Translations under genes and position numbers: made by a program
In this document: in pieces, positions 16,378 through 23,166 of the stretch
Position numbering within the stretch: the first letter of the stretch is position 1
Layout of the letters: the number at the start of each line of letters is the position of its first letter
Source of the DNA: Opitutia bacterium
GTDB lineage: Bacteria; Verrucomicrobiota; Kiritimatiellia; CAIQIC01; Lenti-01
Direction: 5' to 3'
DNA length: 41,559 nt
Assembly: GCA_009928955.1 (NCBI GenBank)
Contig: SABN01000017.1
Location: 1-41,559 of the forward strand
The notes under the pieces: generated by a model
Seen by the model: the letters and a program-made list of their open reading frames with translations, nothing else
What the model was told of the DNA's origin: nothing
Database searches by the model: none

Positions 16378-17207
16378 ACAACATCGCCTTCCTCGAGAAA
16401 AAAGCCTACGACCTCCGCAAAAAGGTCCTCGACACCTGCATCCGCGCCAAGACCGGCCACGTGACCTCCTCGATGTCCTGCGCCGAGATCATGAGCGTCC
16501 TCTACCACGGCGGCATCCTCCGCTACGACCCCAAGCGCCCCGACTGGGCCGACCGCGACCGCTTCATCCTCAGCAAGGGCCAGGCCAGCCCCATGCTCTA
16601 CGCCGTCCTCGCCGACGCCGGCTTCTTCGACGAAGCCCAGCTCAAGGCCTTCGCCCAGAAGGACGGCCAGTTCGGCGTGCATCTGCAGCAGAGCGTCCCC
16701 GGCGCCGAAATCACCTGCGGCTCCCTCGGCCAAGGCTTCGGGTTCGCCGCCGGCATGGCCCTCGCCGCCAAGATGGACCTCAAGAACCACATGGTCTTCA
16801 CCCTCCTCGGCGACGGCGAAAACCAGGAAGGCTCCATCTGGGAGACGGCGATGTTCGCCTCCCACAACCGCCTCAACAACCTCGTCGCCATCCTCGACCG
16901 CAACTATCAGTGCGTGCTCGACTTCACCGAGAACTTCCTCAGCCTCGAGCCCGTCGACAAGAAGTGGGAAGCCTTCGGATGGAACGTCATCCGCGTGGAA
17001 GGCCAATCCGTCCCCGCGCTGCTCGACGCCCTCCACGGCCTGCGCTCCCGCCGCCGCCCCAACCCCACCATCGTCATCGCCGACACCACCAAGGGCGCCG
17101 GCATCGACTCCATGTCTTGCATCCCGCTGTGGCACGGCGCCGCCCCCGCGGGGGATGCCGCCACCCTGGCCGTCGCCGAACTCGAAAGGAACTCCCCCCA
17201 TGCCTAA
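16374..17207 (+). CDS. transketolase N-terminal subunit
   Basis: A 277-residue thiamine-diphosphate-binding half of a split transketolase. It shows KTGHVTSSMSCAEIMSVLY, SKGQASPMLYAVLA, GSLGQGFGFAAGMALA and the cofactor motif starting GDGEN (146-150), with Asn-Asn at 168-169. The ATG overlaps the stop of the radical SAM gene as ATGA, and the C-terminal subunit begins 8 nt before this gene ends, so all three are co-translated. Split transketolases occur in archaea, in some anaerobes and as accessory copies in polysaccharide or antibiotic loci, where they build or transfer two-carbon units. It probably works as a heterotetramer with the next gene. Confidence 0.92.
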   Translation: MNNIAFLEKKAYDLRKKVLDTCIRAKTGHVTSSMSCAEIMSVLYHGGILRYDPKRPDWADRDRFILSKGQASPMLYAVLADAGFFDEAQLKAFAQKDGQFGVHLQQSVPGAEITCGSLGQGFGFAAGMALAAKMDLKNHMVFTLLGDGENQEGSIWETAMFASHNRLNNLVAILDRNYQCVLDFTENFLSLEPVDKKWEAFGWNVIRVEGQSVPALLDALHGLRSRRRPNPTIVIADTTKGAGIDSMSCIPLWHGAAPAGDAATLAVAELERNSPHA

Positions 17208-18138
17208 TCCCATCAGCCAACGCGATTCTTTCTGGAACAAGATCTACGACATCGCCCGGGAAGACCGGCGCATCGTGATCGTCTCCGCGGACATGGGCGC
17301 GCCCGCCCTCGACCGCATCCGCCGCGACCTGCCCGGGCAGTTCGTCAACGTCGGCATCGCCGAGCAGAACGGCATCCTGGTGGCTTCCGGACTCGCCCGC
17401 GAAGGCAAGCGCCCGTTCTTCTACGCCATCGCGCCCTTCGCCGTTTTCCGGCCCATCGAGCTCACGCGCGTCAACCAATCCATCATGAAGATCCCGATCA
17501 CCATCGTCGGCGTCGGCGCGGGCTTCAGCTACGAGGACTCCGGCCCCACCCACCATCTCCTCGAAGACATCGCCGTCGTGCGCGCCTTCCCCAACCTCAC
17601 CATCCACAGCACCAGCGACGCCACCTTGGCCGCCGCCGTCGCCGAGCAGTCCTGCAATTGGCCGACCGCCAACTACGTCCGCCTCGACCGCCAGGTCCTG
17701 CCCGACGTCCACGCCGGCCAGACGCTCGACTTCAAGGCCGGCTTCGTCTCCCTCCGCCCCGGCAAGCAAGCCCAGCTCGTCGCCACCGGCTACATGGTCC
17801 ACAAGGCCCTCGCGGTCGCCGACCTCCTCAAGGCCGATGGCATCGACCTGGGCGTGATCGACCTGTTCCAGCTGCCCTGCGACGGCGACGCGCTCGTCAA
17901 GCAGATCCAAACCGCCCCGAAGCTCTTCACTCTCGAAGAGCACTTCCTCCCCGGCGGCATGGGCTCGGCCATCCTCGAAATGCTCGCCGACCGCGGCGCG
18001 TCCCTCCCCGTCCGCCGCTTCGGCATGGGCAACCCCGGCACGTACTCCTACGTGTACGGCGGACGCGAAACCATCCACGCCTCCTACGGCCTCTCGACGG
18101 AGCAAATCGCCGCCGACATCCGCAAGGCGCTCAAGTAA
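17200..18138 (+). CDS. transketolase C-terminal subunit
   Basis: A 312-residue pyrimidine-binding and C-terminal half of the split transketolase. It carries the catalytic Glu55 in VNVGIAEQNGI, FYAIAPFAVFRPIELTR, GAGFSYEDSGPTHHLLEDIAV and a C-terminal domain with LFTLEEHFLPGGMGSAI. The E1-beta/DXS-like C-terminal arrangement is normal for split versions. AAAGGA lies 9 nt upstream of the ATG, which is inside the previous gene (8-nt overlap). A strong terminator follows. The substrate is probably a ketose phosphate; a dedicated sugar pathway rather than the pentose phosphate cycle is suggested by the neighbours. Confidence 0.92.
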   Translation: MPNPISQRDSFWNKIYDIAREDRRIVIVSADMGAPALDRIRRDLPGQFVNVGIAEQNGILVASGLAREGKRPFFYAIAPFAVFRPIELTRVNQSIMKIPITIVGVGAGFSYEDSGPTHHLLEDIAVVRAFPNLTIHSTSDATLAAAVAEQSCNWPTANYVRLDRQVLPDVHAGQTLDFKAGFVSLRPGKQAQLVATGYMVHKALAVADLLKADGIDLGVIDLFQLPCDGDALVKQIQTAPKLFTLEEHFLPGGMGSAILEMLADRGASLPVRRFGMGNPGTYSYVYGGRETIHASYGLSTEQIAADIRKALK

Positions 18139-18160
18139 CCGCCGATTCCGCGGCGGACAA

Positions 18161-18197
18161 GGCGCAGGGCCGAAACGCCCTGCGCCGTTTTCTTTCG
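18161..18197 (+). terminator. intrinsic terminator after the split transketolase
   Basis: A perfect 10-bp stem (GGCGCAGGGC at 18161-18170 with 18177-18186, loop CGAAAC) is followed by GTTTTCTTT. It starts 23 nt after the stop codon. Confidence 0.9.
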
Positions 18198-18280
18198 GCT
18201 GCCCCAAAAAAATATTCAGCCCTGGCCGGGATCCCGGTCGACGGGCCGCGCCCGGAAAACCTCCCCGCGCGGACGGCATA

Positions 18281-18348
18281 TGCTATGTTTACAACTACCG
18301 CAGAGTGGCTGTATTTATAAACATAGCCACTCTGCGGTAGTTGTAAAC
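18281..18348. repeat. perfect 24-bp inverted repeat with an alternative inner hairpin
   Basis: Arms 18287-18310 and 18325-18348 are exact reverse complements, with a 14-nt AT-rich loop. A second pairing, GCTATGTTTA (18282-18291) with TAAACATAGC (18318-18327), overlaps the first, so two mutually exclusive folds exist. It lies between convergent genes, beyond a normal terminator, and has no T tract. Its base composition differs from the GC-rich surroundings, which suggests a mobile miniature element or an imported site. Confidence 0.85.
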
Positions 18349-18371
18349 CACGCCCGGCCGGTCCGGTCCGG

Positions 18372-19847
18372 TCAGGGATTCCGCACCAGCTTGTGCTTCA
18401 GGATGCGCAACACGTAGTCGCGCGCGTCGCGCCCGAACGTCTTTTCCAGCATGTCCAGGTAGCGCGGATTCGAGTTGTACTCGATGAACGCGGCGTCCCG
18501 GAAGGCCAGGATCTCCTTCGACGCCAGATATTTCGTCGCCAGCGGCTGCGCATTGGGCGACAACTGCCCGTAGCCGGACCACTCCTTCGGCAACATGCCG
18601 CCGGCCGCCTTGACCTCGTCGTAGAGCTTCGTGCCCGGATACGCCATCGCGCAGTAGAAATTGATCCACTCAAAGTTGAAATCCTTGGCGAAATCCAGCG
18701 TCATCTGCATGGATTCGCGGTCGTCTTCCGGCAGGCCGAAGATGAAGTTCCCCAGGATCCAGATGCCGGCTTCCCGCGTCCATTCGAGCGCGCGCATGAT
18801 GACCTCCGGATTGGAGGGCTTGTCCACCGCGGCCCGGACGCGCTCGTGGGCCGCTTCGATGCCGTAGCAGATCCACCGGATCCCCGCCTTGCGCATTTTC
18901 TTCAGCAGATCGGGATTGCGGACGGATTCCACCCGCGAGTACGCCCAGAAATTGAACTCCATGCCCGACGCGATGATCTTGTCGCACAGCTCCTCGACCA
19001 GATCCTCCCGGATCGTGAACACGTTGTCCAGGATGCGCACGTTGGTCACGCCGTAGACCTTCTTGAGCACTTCCAGCTCCTTCATCACGTAGTCGGGCGA
19101 GTGCGTGCGGAAGTTCGGGCCGCCAGCCACCACGTTCACGCTGCAGAACGTGCAGCCGTAGGGGCAGCCCAGGTTGGTGAAGATCGCGGCGTACGGGCTG
19201 CGGCGGTCGAGCCGGTCGAAGCAATGCCAGTGGTAGGCCCGGTAGTTCGCCGGCGGCATCAGGTCCCACGCCGTCATCGGCAGGGTGTCCACGTTGTGGA
19301 ACATCGGCGCGCGGAAGCTCTCGACGATCATGTCGCCGTAGCGCGCCCAGATGCCCGGGATCTCCCGCTTGGCCACGCGCGCGCCCGGCCCCGCGGCCTT
19401 CAGCTTCTCCACCAGCTTCAGGATCGGATCGTACGGCTCGCCCTGGCAGACGTAGTCCGCCCCCTCGTCCTGCAGCATCCATTTCGGATAGGCCGACGGC
19501 ACCACGCCGTCCATCAGCACCGGCACGCCCGGGGCCGCCGCATGGATCGCCCGCGCCGTCTCCCCCGCCGCCGCCATCTTCGTCACGTCGCCCGAATTCA
19601 CGTGGTCCGTGCTCACCATCACCAGCCGCGGCCGCAGCGCGGCGACTTCCTGCCCGACCCGCTCCGGCGCCCACTCGAGCGCGTCCGCGTCCAGGATCTG
19701 GACCGTGCAGCCCCGCTCGCGCAGATACGCCGCCGTCAGGCCCGACTGCACCGGCGGAATGACGGCCGCGATGTCGACGCCCAGCTCGCCATAGGCGCGC
19801 GCGCGGTTGTTCGGAAATACCAGCAGCAGATCCAAGGCTTCAGACAT
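18372..19847 (-). CDS. B12-binding-domain radical SAM protein, second copy
   Basis: A 491-residue protein. A cobalamin-binding-type domain (LLLVFPNNRARAYGELG, VLMDGVVPSAYPKWML, ADYVCQGEP) is followed by a radical SAM barrel with Cys228, Cys232 and Cys235 (CPYGCTFC) and the later motifs VRILDNVFTIRED and GNFIFGLPEDDRESM. The C-terminal 100 residues match the paralogue at 14881-16377 in layout (NFYCAMAYPGTKLYDE against NFYAVMAYPGSDLYRR). The ATG at 19847 has AAGGAGGAG upstream and lies 8 nt inside the end of the oxidoreductase gene, so the two are one operon. Substrate unknown; a sugar or lipid modification is likely from context. Confidence 0.9.
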   Translation of the reverse strand: MSEALDLLLVFPNNRARAYGELGVDIAAVIPPVQSGLTAAYLRERGCTVQILDADALEWAPERVGQEVAALRPRLVMVSTDHVNSGDVTKMAAAGETARAIHAAAPGVPVLMDGVVPSAYPKWMLQDEGADYVCQGEPYDPILKLVEKLKAAGPGARVAKREIPGIWARYGDMIVESFRAPMFHNVDTLPMTAWDLMPPANYRAYHWHCFDRLDRRSPYAAIFTNLGCPYGCTFCSVNVVAGGPNFRTHSPDYVMKELEVLKKVYGVTNVRILDNVFTIREDLVEELCDKIIASGMEFNFWAYSRVESVRNPDLLKKMRKAGIRWICYGIEAAHERVRAAVDKPSNPEVIMRALEWTREAGIWILGNFIFGLPEDDRESMQMTLDFAKDFNFEWINFYCAMAYPGTKLYDEVKAAGGMLPKEWSGYGQLSPNAQPLATKYLASKEILAFRDAAFIEYNSNPRYLDMLEKTFGRDARDYVLRILKHKLVRNP

Positions 19848-21594
19848 GGGACTCCTCCTTCGCCGCGGCGGCCACGGCGGCTTCATACGTTCCGGCGGCG
19901 CCCGGCTCCGCCGCGCGCAGGTCGACTGGCTTCGCCGGGATGCAGTTGACCGGACAGGCTTTCACGCACACGTCGCAGCGGATGCACAGATCCGGATCGA
20001 TGCACAGCAGGTTGTAATCCTTCGGGCTTGTGGATTCCTCGAACCCCCGCCAGCGGCCCTGCGCGTCGCGGACCACGCCGGCGACCTTCACGATGCACCC
20101 GGGCACCGGGCACGCGATCACGCACATGTCGCAGTAGATGCACCGCCGGTTGTCGATCTCGAACAGATATTGGCATTGGTAGCAGCGCGTCGCCTCGATG
20201 GCCGCCTGGTCCCGCGTGAACCCCGCTTCCACCTCGCCGTCGGGATCGCCCAGGTCCAGCGGCGAAATTGCCATCGGCTGCCGCGGGAGGGCGTCCATCT
20301 CCCGCGTGCGGCCCGTGCCCCGCACCACCGGGCCGATCTCCACTTCGTCGCCGATGCGCCGCGCGCCCATCAAAAACTCGTCCACCCGCCGCGCGCAGCG
20401 CTTCGCATGCCCGATGGCGTCGATCAGCGACGTCGATCCCGTCGCGACGTCGCCGGCGAGGAAGACGGGCCCCTCGGGCGCATCCGGCGCCACCGGCCGG
20501 ACAGGGCGCTGGCCCACCCCCATCAGCACCGCGTCCGCCGCCACCTCGAATTCCGTGCCCGGCACCGGCTCGTACCGCCGGCGGCCCAGTTCGTCCGGCG
20601 CGCCCGGATGCGTCCGCACCAGCCGCACGCGTTGCACCCGCCCCTCGCCGCAAAATTCCAGCGGCATGACGCGGGTCTCGAATTCCACGCCCTCGGCGCG
20701 CAGCGCCGCGACTTCGTCGGCGGTGATGTACATTTCCTCTTCCGACCGCCGATAGTAGATCTGGATGTGCTCCGCCCCCAGCCGGCGCGCCATCCGCGCG
20801 CAATCCACCGCCGTGAAGCCGCCGCCGATCACCACCACGCGCCGCCCCACCGCCGGCTTTTCGCCCCGGTTCACCCGGCGCAAGAACGGCAAGCCATGCG
20901 CCACGCCCGCCAGGCCGACTCCCGGCAGGTCCGGCATCACGGGCTCCTGCACGCCCGTGGCCCACACCACCGCGTCGTGCGATTGCTGCAGCTCCGCCAA
21001 CTCCGGGGCCGTTCCGAGGCGCAACCGAACGCCCAGGGCCAGCACCTGTTCGATCTCGCGTTCGACCACCGCGCGCGGCAGGCGGAAGACCGGAATGCCC
21101 TGCACCATCAGGCCGCCGGGCCGGTCGTCCTGCTCGAACACCTCGACCGCATGCCCCCAGCGCGCCAGTTCGCGCGCGACGGTCAATCCCGCGGGACCGG
21201 CCCCCACCACCGCCACCCGCTTGCCGCTGCCCGGAAACAACCGCTCCAGCACCAGGGGCCCGGCGTCCGCGCGGAAATCCGCCGCCGCGCGCTTGGACGT
21301 GCAGATCGCCACCGGCTCCCCCAGCCCGTCCTTGCCATGGCGGCAGACATCTTCGCACGGCCGCGCGCAGACCCGCCCCAGCACGCCCGGAAACACGTTG
21401 TCCCGCAGGTTGATCCGGTAGGCCCGCTCGTGGTCGCCCGCGGCGATCGCCGCCAGATAGCCCGGGATGTCCGTGCGCGCCGGACACGCGTGCTGGCAGG
21501 GCACGCTCACGCGGATCTGGTCGAAATCGCGGGGGGCCGAGGCTTTCCCCGCCGCCGCCGACAACATCGCATCTTCTATCTTTTTTCTTTCCAT
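19840..21594 (-). CDS. FAD-dependent NAD(P) oxidoreductase with Fe-S domains (GltD/NfnB-like)
   Basis: A 584-residue electron-transfer protein. The N-terminal Fe-S domain has Cys33, Cys37, Cys76, Cys80 and Cys84. A flavin-binding loop VVGAGPAGLTVARELA (from 130) and a NAD(P)-binding loop VVVIGGGFTAVDCARMA follow. The C-terminus holds two [4Fe-4S] ferredoxin motifs (CIYCDMCVIACPVPGC and CIRCDVCVKACPVNC). This is the small-subunit glutamate-synthase/dihydropyrimidine-dehydrogenase architecture plus a ferredoxin tail. No glutamate synthase large subunit is near. Overlap with a radical SAM gene by 8 nt suggests it feeds electrons from NAD(P)H to that enzyme. Start: ATG 21594 (GAG 7 nt upstream, conserved-looking MERKKIED); ATG 21630 is possible and adds 12 residues. 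Confidence 0.88.
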   Translation of the reverse strand: MERKKIEDAMLSAAAGKASAPRDFDQIRVSVPCQHACPARTDIPGYLAAIAAGDHERAYRINLRDNVFPGVLGRVCARPCEDVCRHGKDGLGEPVAICTSKRAAADFRADAGPLVLERLFPGSGKRVAVVGAGPAGLTVARELARWGHAVEVFEQDDRPGGLMVQGIPVFRLPRAVVEREIEQVLALGVRLRLGTAPELAELQQSHDAVVWATGVQEPVMPDLPGVGLAGVAHGLPFLRRVNRGEKPAVGRRVVVIGGGFTAVDCARMARRLGAEHIQIYYRRSEEEMYITADEVAALRAEGVEFETRVMPLEFCGEGRVQRVRLVRTHPGAPDELGRRRYEPVPGTEFEVAADAVLMGVGQRPVRPVAPDAPEGPVFLAGDVATGSTSLIDAIGHAKRCARRVDEFLMGARRIGDEVEIGPVVRGTGRTREMDALPRQPMAISPLDLGDPDGEVEAGFTRDQAAIEATRCYQCQYLFEIDNRRCIYCDMCVIACPVPGCIVKVAGVVRDAQGRWRGFEESTSPKDYNLLCIDPDLCIRCDVCVKACPVNCIPAKPVDLRAAEPGAAGTYEAAVAAAAKEESHV

Positions 21595-21712
21595 GTCGGA
21601 CTCGGTGTCGCGCGGCAGCGGAAACGCCATCGGCGAACCATAGTTTTACAAAATATCATGCGCGTCCGCCCTCTTCAAACAGTTGGTCATAAATAGTTGG
21701 AGCCCCCTCCGT

Positions 21713-21741
21713 TTGACAACCGGCCGCCCGCTTGGCATCCT
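21713..21741 (+). promoter_or_regulatory. predicted promoter giving a leaderless nucleotidyltransferase mRNA
   Basis: TTGACA (21713-21718) and CATCCT (21736-21741) are 17 nt apart. The GTG start at 21748 is only 6 nt past the -10 box, so the transcript would begin at or next to the start codon. No Shine-Dalgarno sequence is present, in agreement with this. Confidence 0.5.
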
Positions 21742-21747
21742 GCCCCC

Positions 21748-22602
21748 GTGATTCCGCAAGCCGTCATCCTGCTCGGGGGCAAAGGCACGCGCCTCGCCGC
21801 GCGCTTCCCCGACCGGCCCAAGGCCCTCGTCCCCGTCGCCGGCCGCCCCTTCCTCGAATGGCAGCTCGACTGGCTGAAGAAGAACGGCGTTTCGAGCGTC
21901 CTGCTCGCCAGCGGCCACCAGGCCGACGTCCTCGCGGCCTATCTCGCCGCGCGCCCCCCCGACGGCCTCGACCTCGTCCTCTCCCGCGAGCCTGCGCCCT
22001 TGGGCACCGGCGGCGCCTTGAAATTCGTCGAGCCCCGCCTCGCCACTGACCCCGTCCTCGTCTTCAACGGCGACTCCCTCACGCCGAACCTCGATTTTTC
22101 CACGGTGTGGAAAATAGCCGAGTGCCGAGCCCAAGCCGACAGGCGCGGGGCGAACGCGAGGTCTATAGCGCCGCGCACCTGCGCGGCGAGCGAGGGAGCA
22201 CCCGCGACCGCAGCGGCAACAGTTTTCCACAGTGTGGAAAAAAACGGCGAAGTTTTCCACGGTGTGGAAAAAAGTTTTCCACAGTGTGGAAAACTTTTCG
22301 TGGCGCCCATCGCGGAAGCCGGCCGCTACGGCACGGTGGAGTCCGACGCCGACGGCTGCGTGACCGCGTTCCGCGAAAAGGCGGAGCGCCGCGCGGGCTT
22401 CGTCAACACGGGCGTCTACCTGCTCCCGCGCGCGCTCATCGCCGCGATCCCGGCCGGGAAACCCGTCTCCATCGAGACGGAGATCTTCCCCGCGCTGGCC
22501 GCGCGGCGGGAACTCGTCGCGCTCCCGGCCCCGCCGCCCCTGCTCGACATGGGCACGCCCGACGGCCTGGCCGCCATGGAAGCGTTCCTGGGCGCCGGTT
22601 GA
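21748..22602 (+). CDS. sugar-phosphate nucleotidyltransferase with an in-frame repeat insertion
   Basis: A 284-residue protein of the NTP_transferase family (HddC/RfbA/ManC-like), which joins a sugar-1-phosphate to an NTP. It begins VIPQAVILLGGKGTRLAARFPDRPKALVPVAGRPFLEWQ and continues with GTGGALKF and FNGDS, the metal/nucleotide site. Directly after FNGDSLTPNLD the normal helix of about 20 residues is replaced by about 66 residues encoded by four palindromic repeats and a GC-rich segment (22096-22293). The fold then resumes at APIAEAGRYGTVESDADG through NTGVYLLPRAL and LLDMGTPDGLAAME. The frame stays open, so the protein may be made, but its activity is doubtful. The start is the GTG at 21748; no ribosome-binding site. 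Confidence 0.82.
   Translation: MIPQAVILLGGKGTRLAARFPDRPKALVPVAGRPFLEWQLDWLKKNGVSSVLLASGHQADVLAAYLAARPPDGLDLVLSREPAPLGTGGALKFVEPRLATDPVLVFNGDSLTPNLDFSTVWKIAECRAQADRRGANARSIAPRTCAASEGAPATAAATVFHSVEKNGEVFHGVEKSFPQCGKLFVAPIAEAGRYGTVESDADGCVTAFREKAERRAGFVNTGVYLLPRALIAAIPAGKPVSIETEIFPALAARRELVALPAPPPLLDMGTPDGLAAMEAFLGAG
22096..22293. repeat. four 19-bp palindromic repeats plus a nested GC hairpin inside a gene
   Basis: TTTTCCAC-NNN-GTGGAAAA units lie at 22096-22114 (GGT), 22223-22241 (AGT), 22253-22271 (GGT) and 22275-22293 (AGT). Between the first and second, 22115-22222 is a separate GC-rich block containing the hairpin CGCCGCGC (22169-22176) / GCGCGGCG (22181-22188). Together the 198 bp are exactly 66 codons and contain no stop in the frame of the nucleotidyltransferase. 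Confidence 0.92.
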
Positions 22603-22624
22603 TCCCCTTTACTCGGGAACAGGT

Positions 22625-23044
22625 TTATTTTTTGGTGGCGGTCCAAGGCACCGCGACGCCGATGTTCGATACGCCCAAATTGGTCATGGTGCCTCGAATG
22701 GTGTTGCCGGTAACGGTTCCCTCATAGTGGTCGGGAAAGGTCGAGTCCATGACGATGCGGTTGCCGTCGACTTCGCCGGTCACGCTATAGGTCTGGCCAT
22801 TGACTTTGTCCAGCATCGAGCCCCGGATCGCTCCGTTGCGGGATACGGTGAGGGTAAAGGTCTGCCTGGAGCCATTTTCGGAGACCCCATCCCAGACCCC
22901 CGAGAGACCGCTGTGGTCGGCGCCATCCCCGCCGCCATCTCCATCCGAGTCGCCTCCGCACCCGGAACCACCGAGACCCAGGACCAAGGCGGCGACAACG
23001 GACAAGAACGCGCGACACAACCAGCGAGCCGGATCTGTATTCAT
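22625..23044 (-). CDS. small secreted lipoprotein, unknown function
   Basis: A 139-residue protein with a signal sequence (FLSVVAALVLGLGGSGC) ending in a Cys suitable for lipid attachment, then a Gly/Asp-rich linker of about 20 residues. The compact remainder (GLSGVWDGVSENGSRQTFTLTVSRNG, GSMLDKVNGQTYSVTGEVDGNRIVMDSTF, YEGTVTGNTIRGTM) looks like a small antiparallel beta-barrel of the lipocalin-like type seen in exported proteins. The ATG at 23044 puts the signal peptide first; a longer frame exists upstream without support. It ends 22 nt from the convergent nucleotidyltransferase. No specific function can be given. Confidence 0.7.
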   Translation of the reverse strand: MNTDPARWLCRAFLSVVAALVLGLGGSGCGGDSDGDGGGDGADHSGLSGVWDGVSENGSRQTFTLTVSRNGAIRGSMLDKVNGQTYSVTGEVDGNRIVMDSTFPDHYEGTVTGNTIRGTMTNLGVSNIGVAVPWTATKK

Positions 23045-23113
23045 GGCATGTTCATCTTTCTGTTTTTGATTGGATCTTCGGAACGGGCAATCAGTGGGAA
23101 TGTGGCGAGCGGA

Positions 23114-23146
23114 GACCCCCATGGCCTTGCGCCATGGGTGAACCAG
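23114..23146. repeat. REP-like hairpin behind the SUMF1 gene, copy 1
   Basis: CCCATGGC (23118-23125), a 5-nt loop and GCCATGGG (23131-23138) form a hairpin starting 20 nt after the stop at 23167. It is a 33-nt sequence matched by 25932-25964 at 27 of 33 positions; four of the six changes are two compensatory base-pair swaps in the stem. Confidence 0.8.
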
Positions 23147-23166
23147 GTTGGAAACAACCCGCGACA

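Noticed and set aside
18287-18348. The inverted repeat as a rho-independent terminator
   Set aside because: No T run follows on either strand, the loop is 14 nt, and a good terminator already lies at 18161-18197.
22096-22293. CRISPR-like array of TTTTCCAC repeats
   Set aside because: Units are short palindromes with irregular spacing (3 to 108 nt), there are no unique spacers of constant length, and no cas gene is near.
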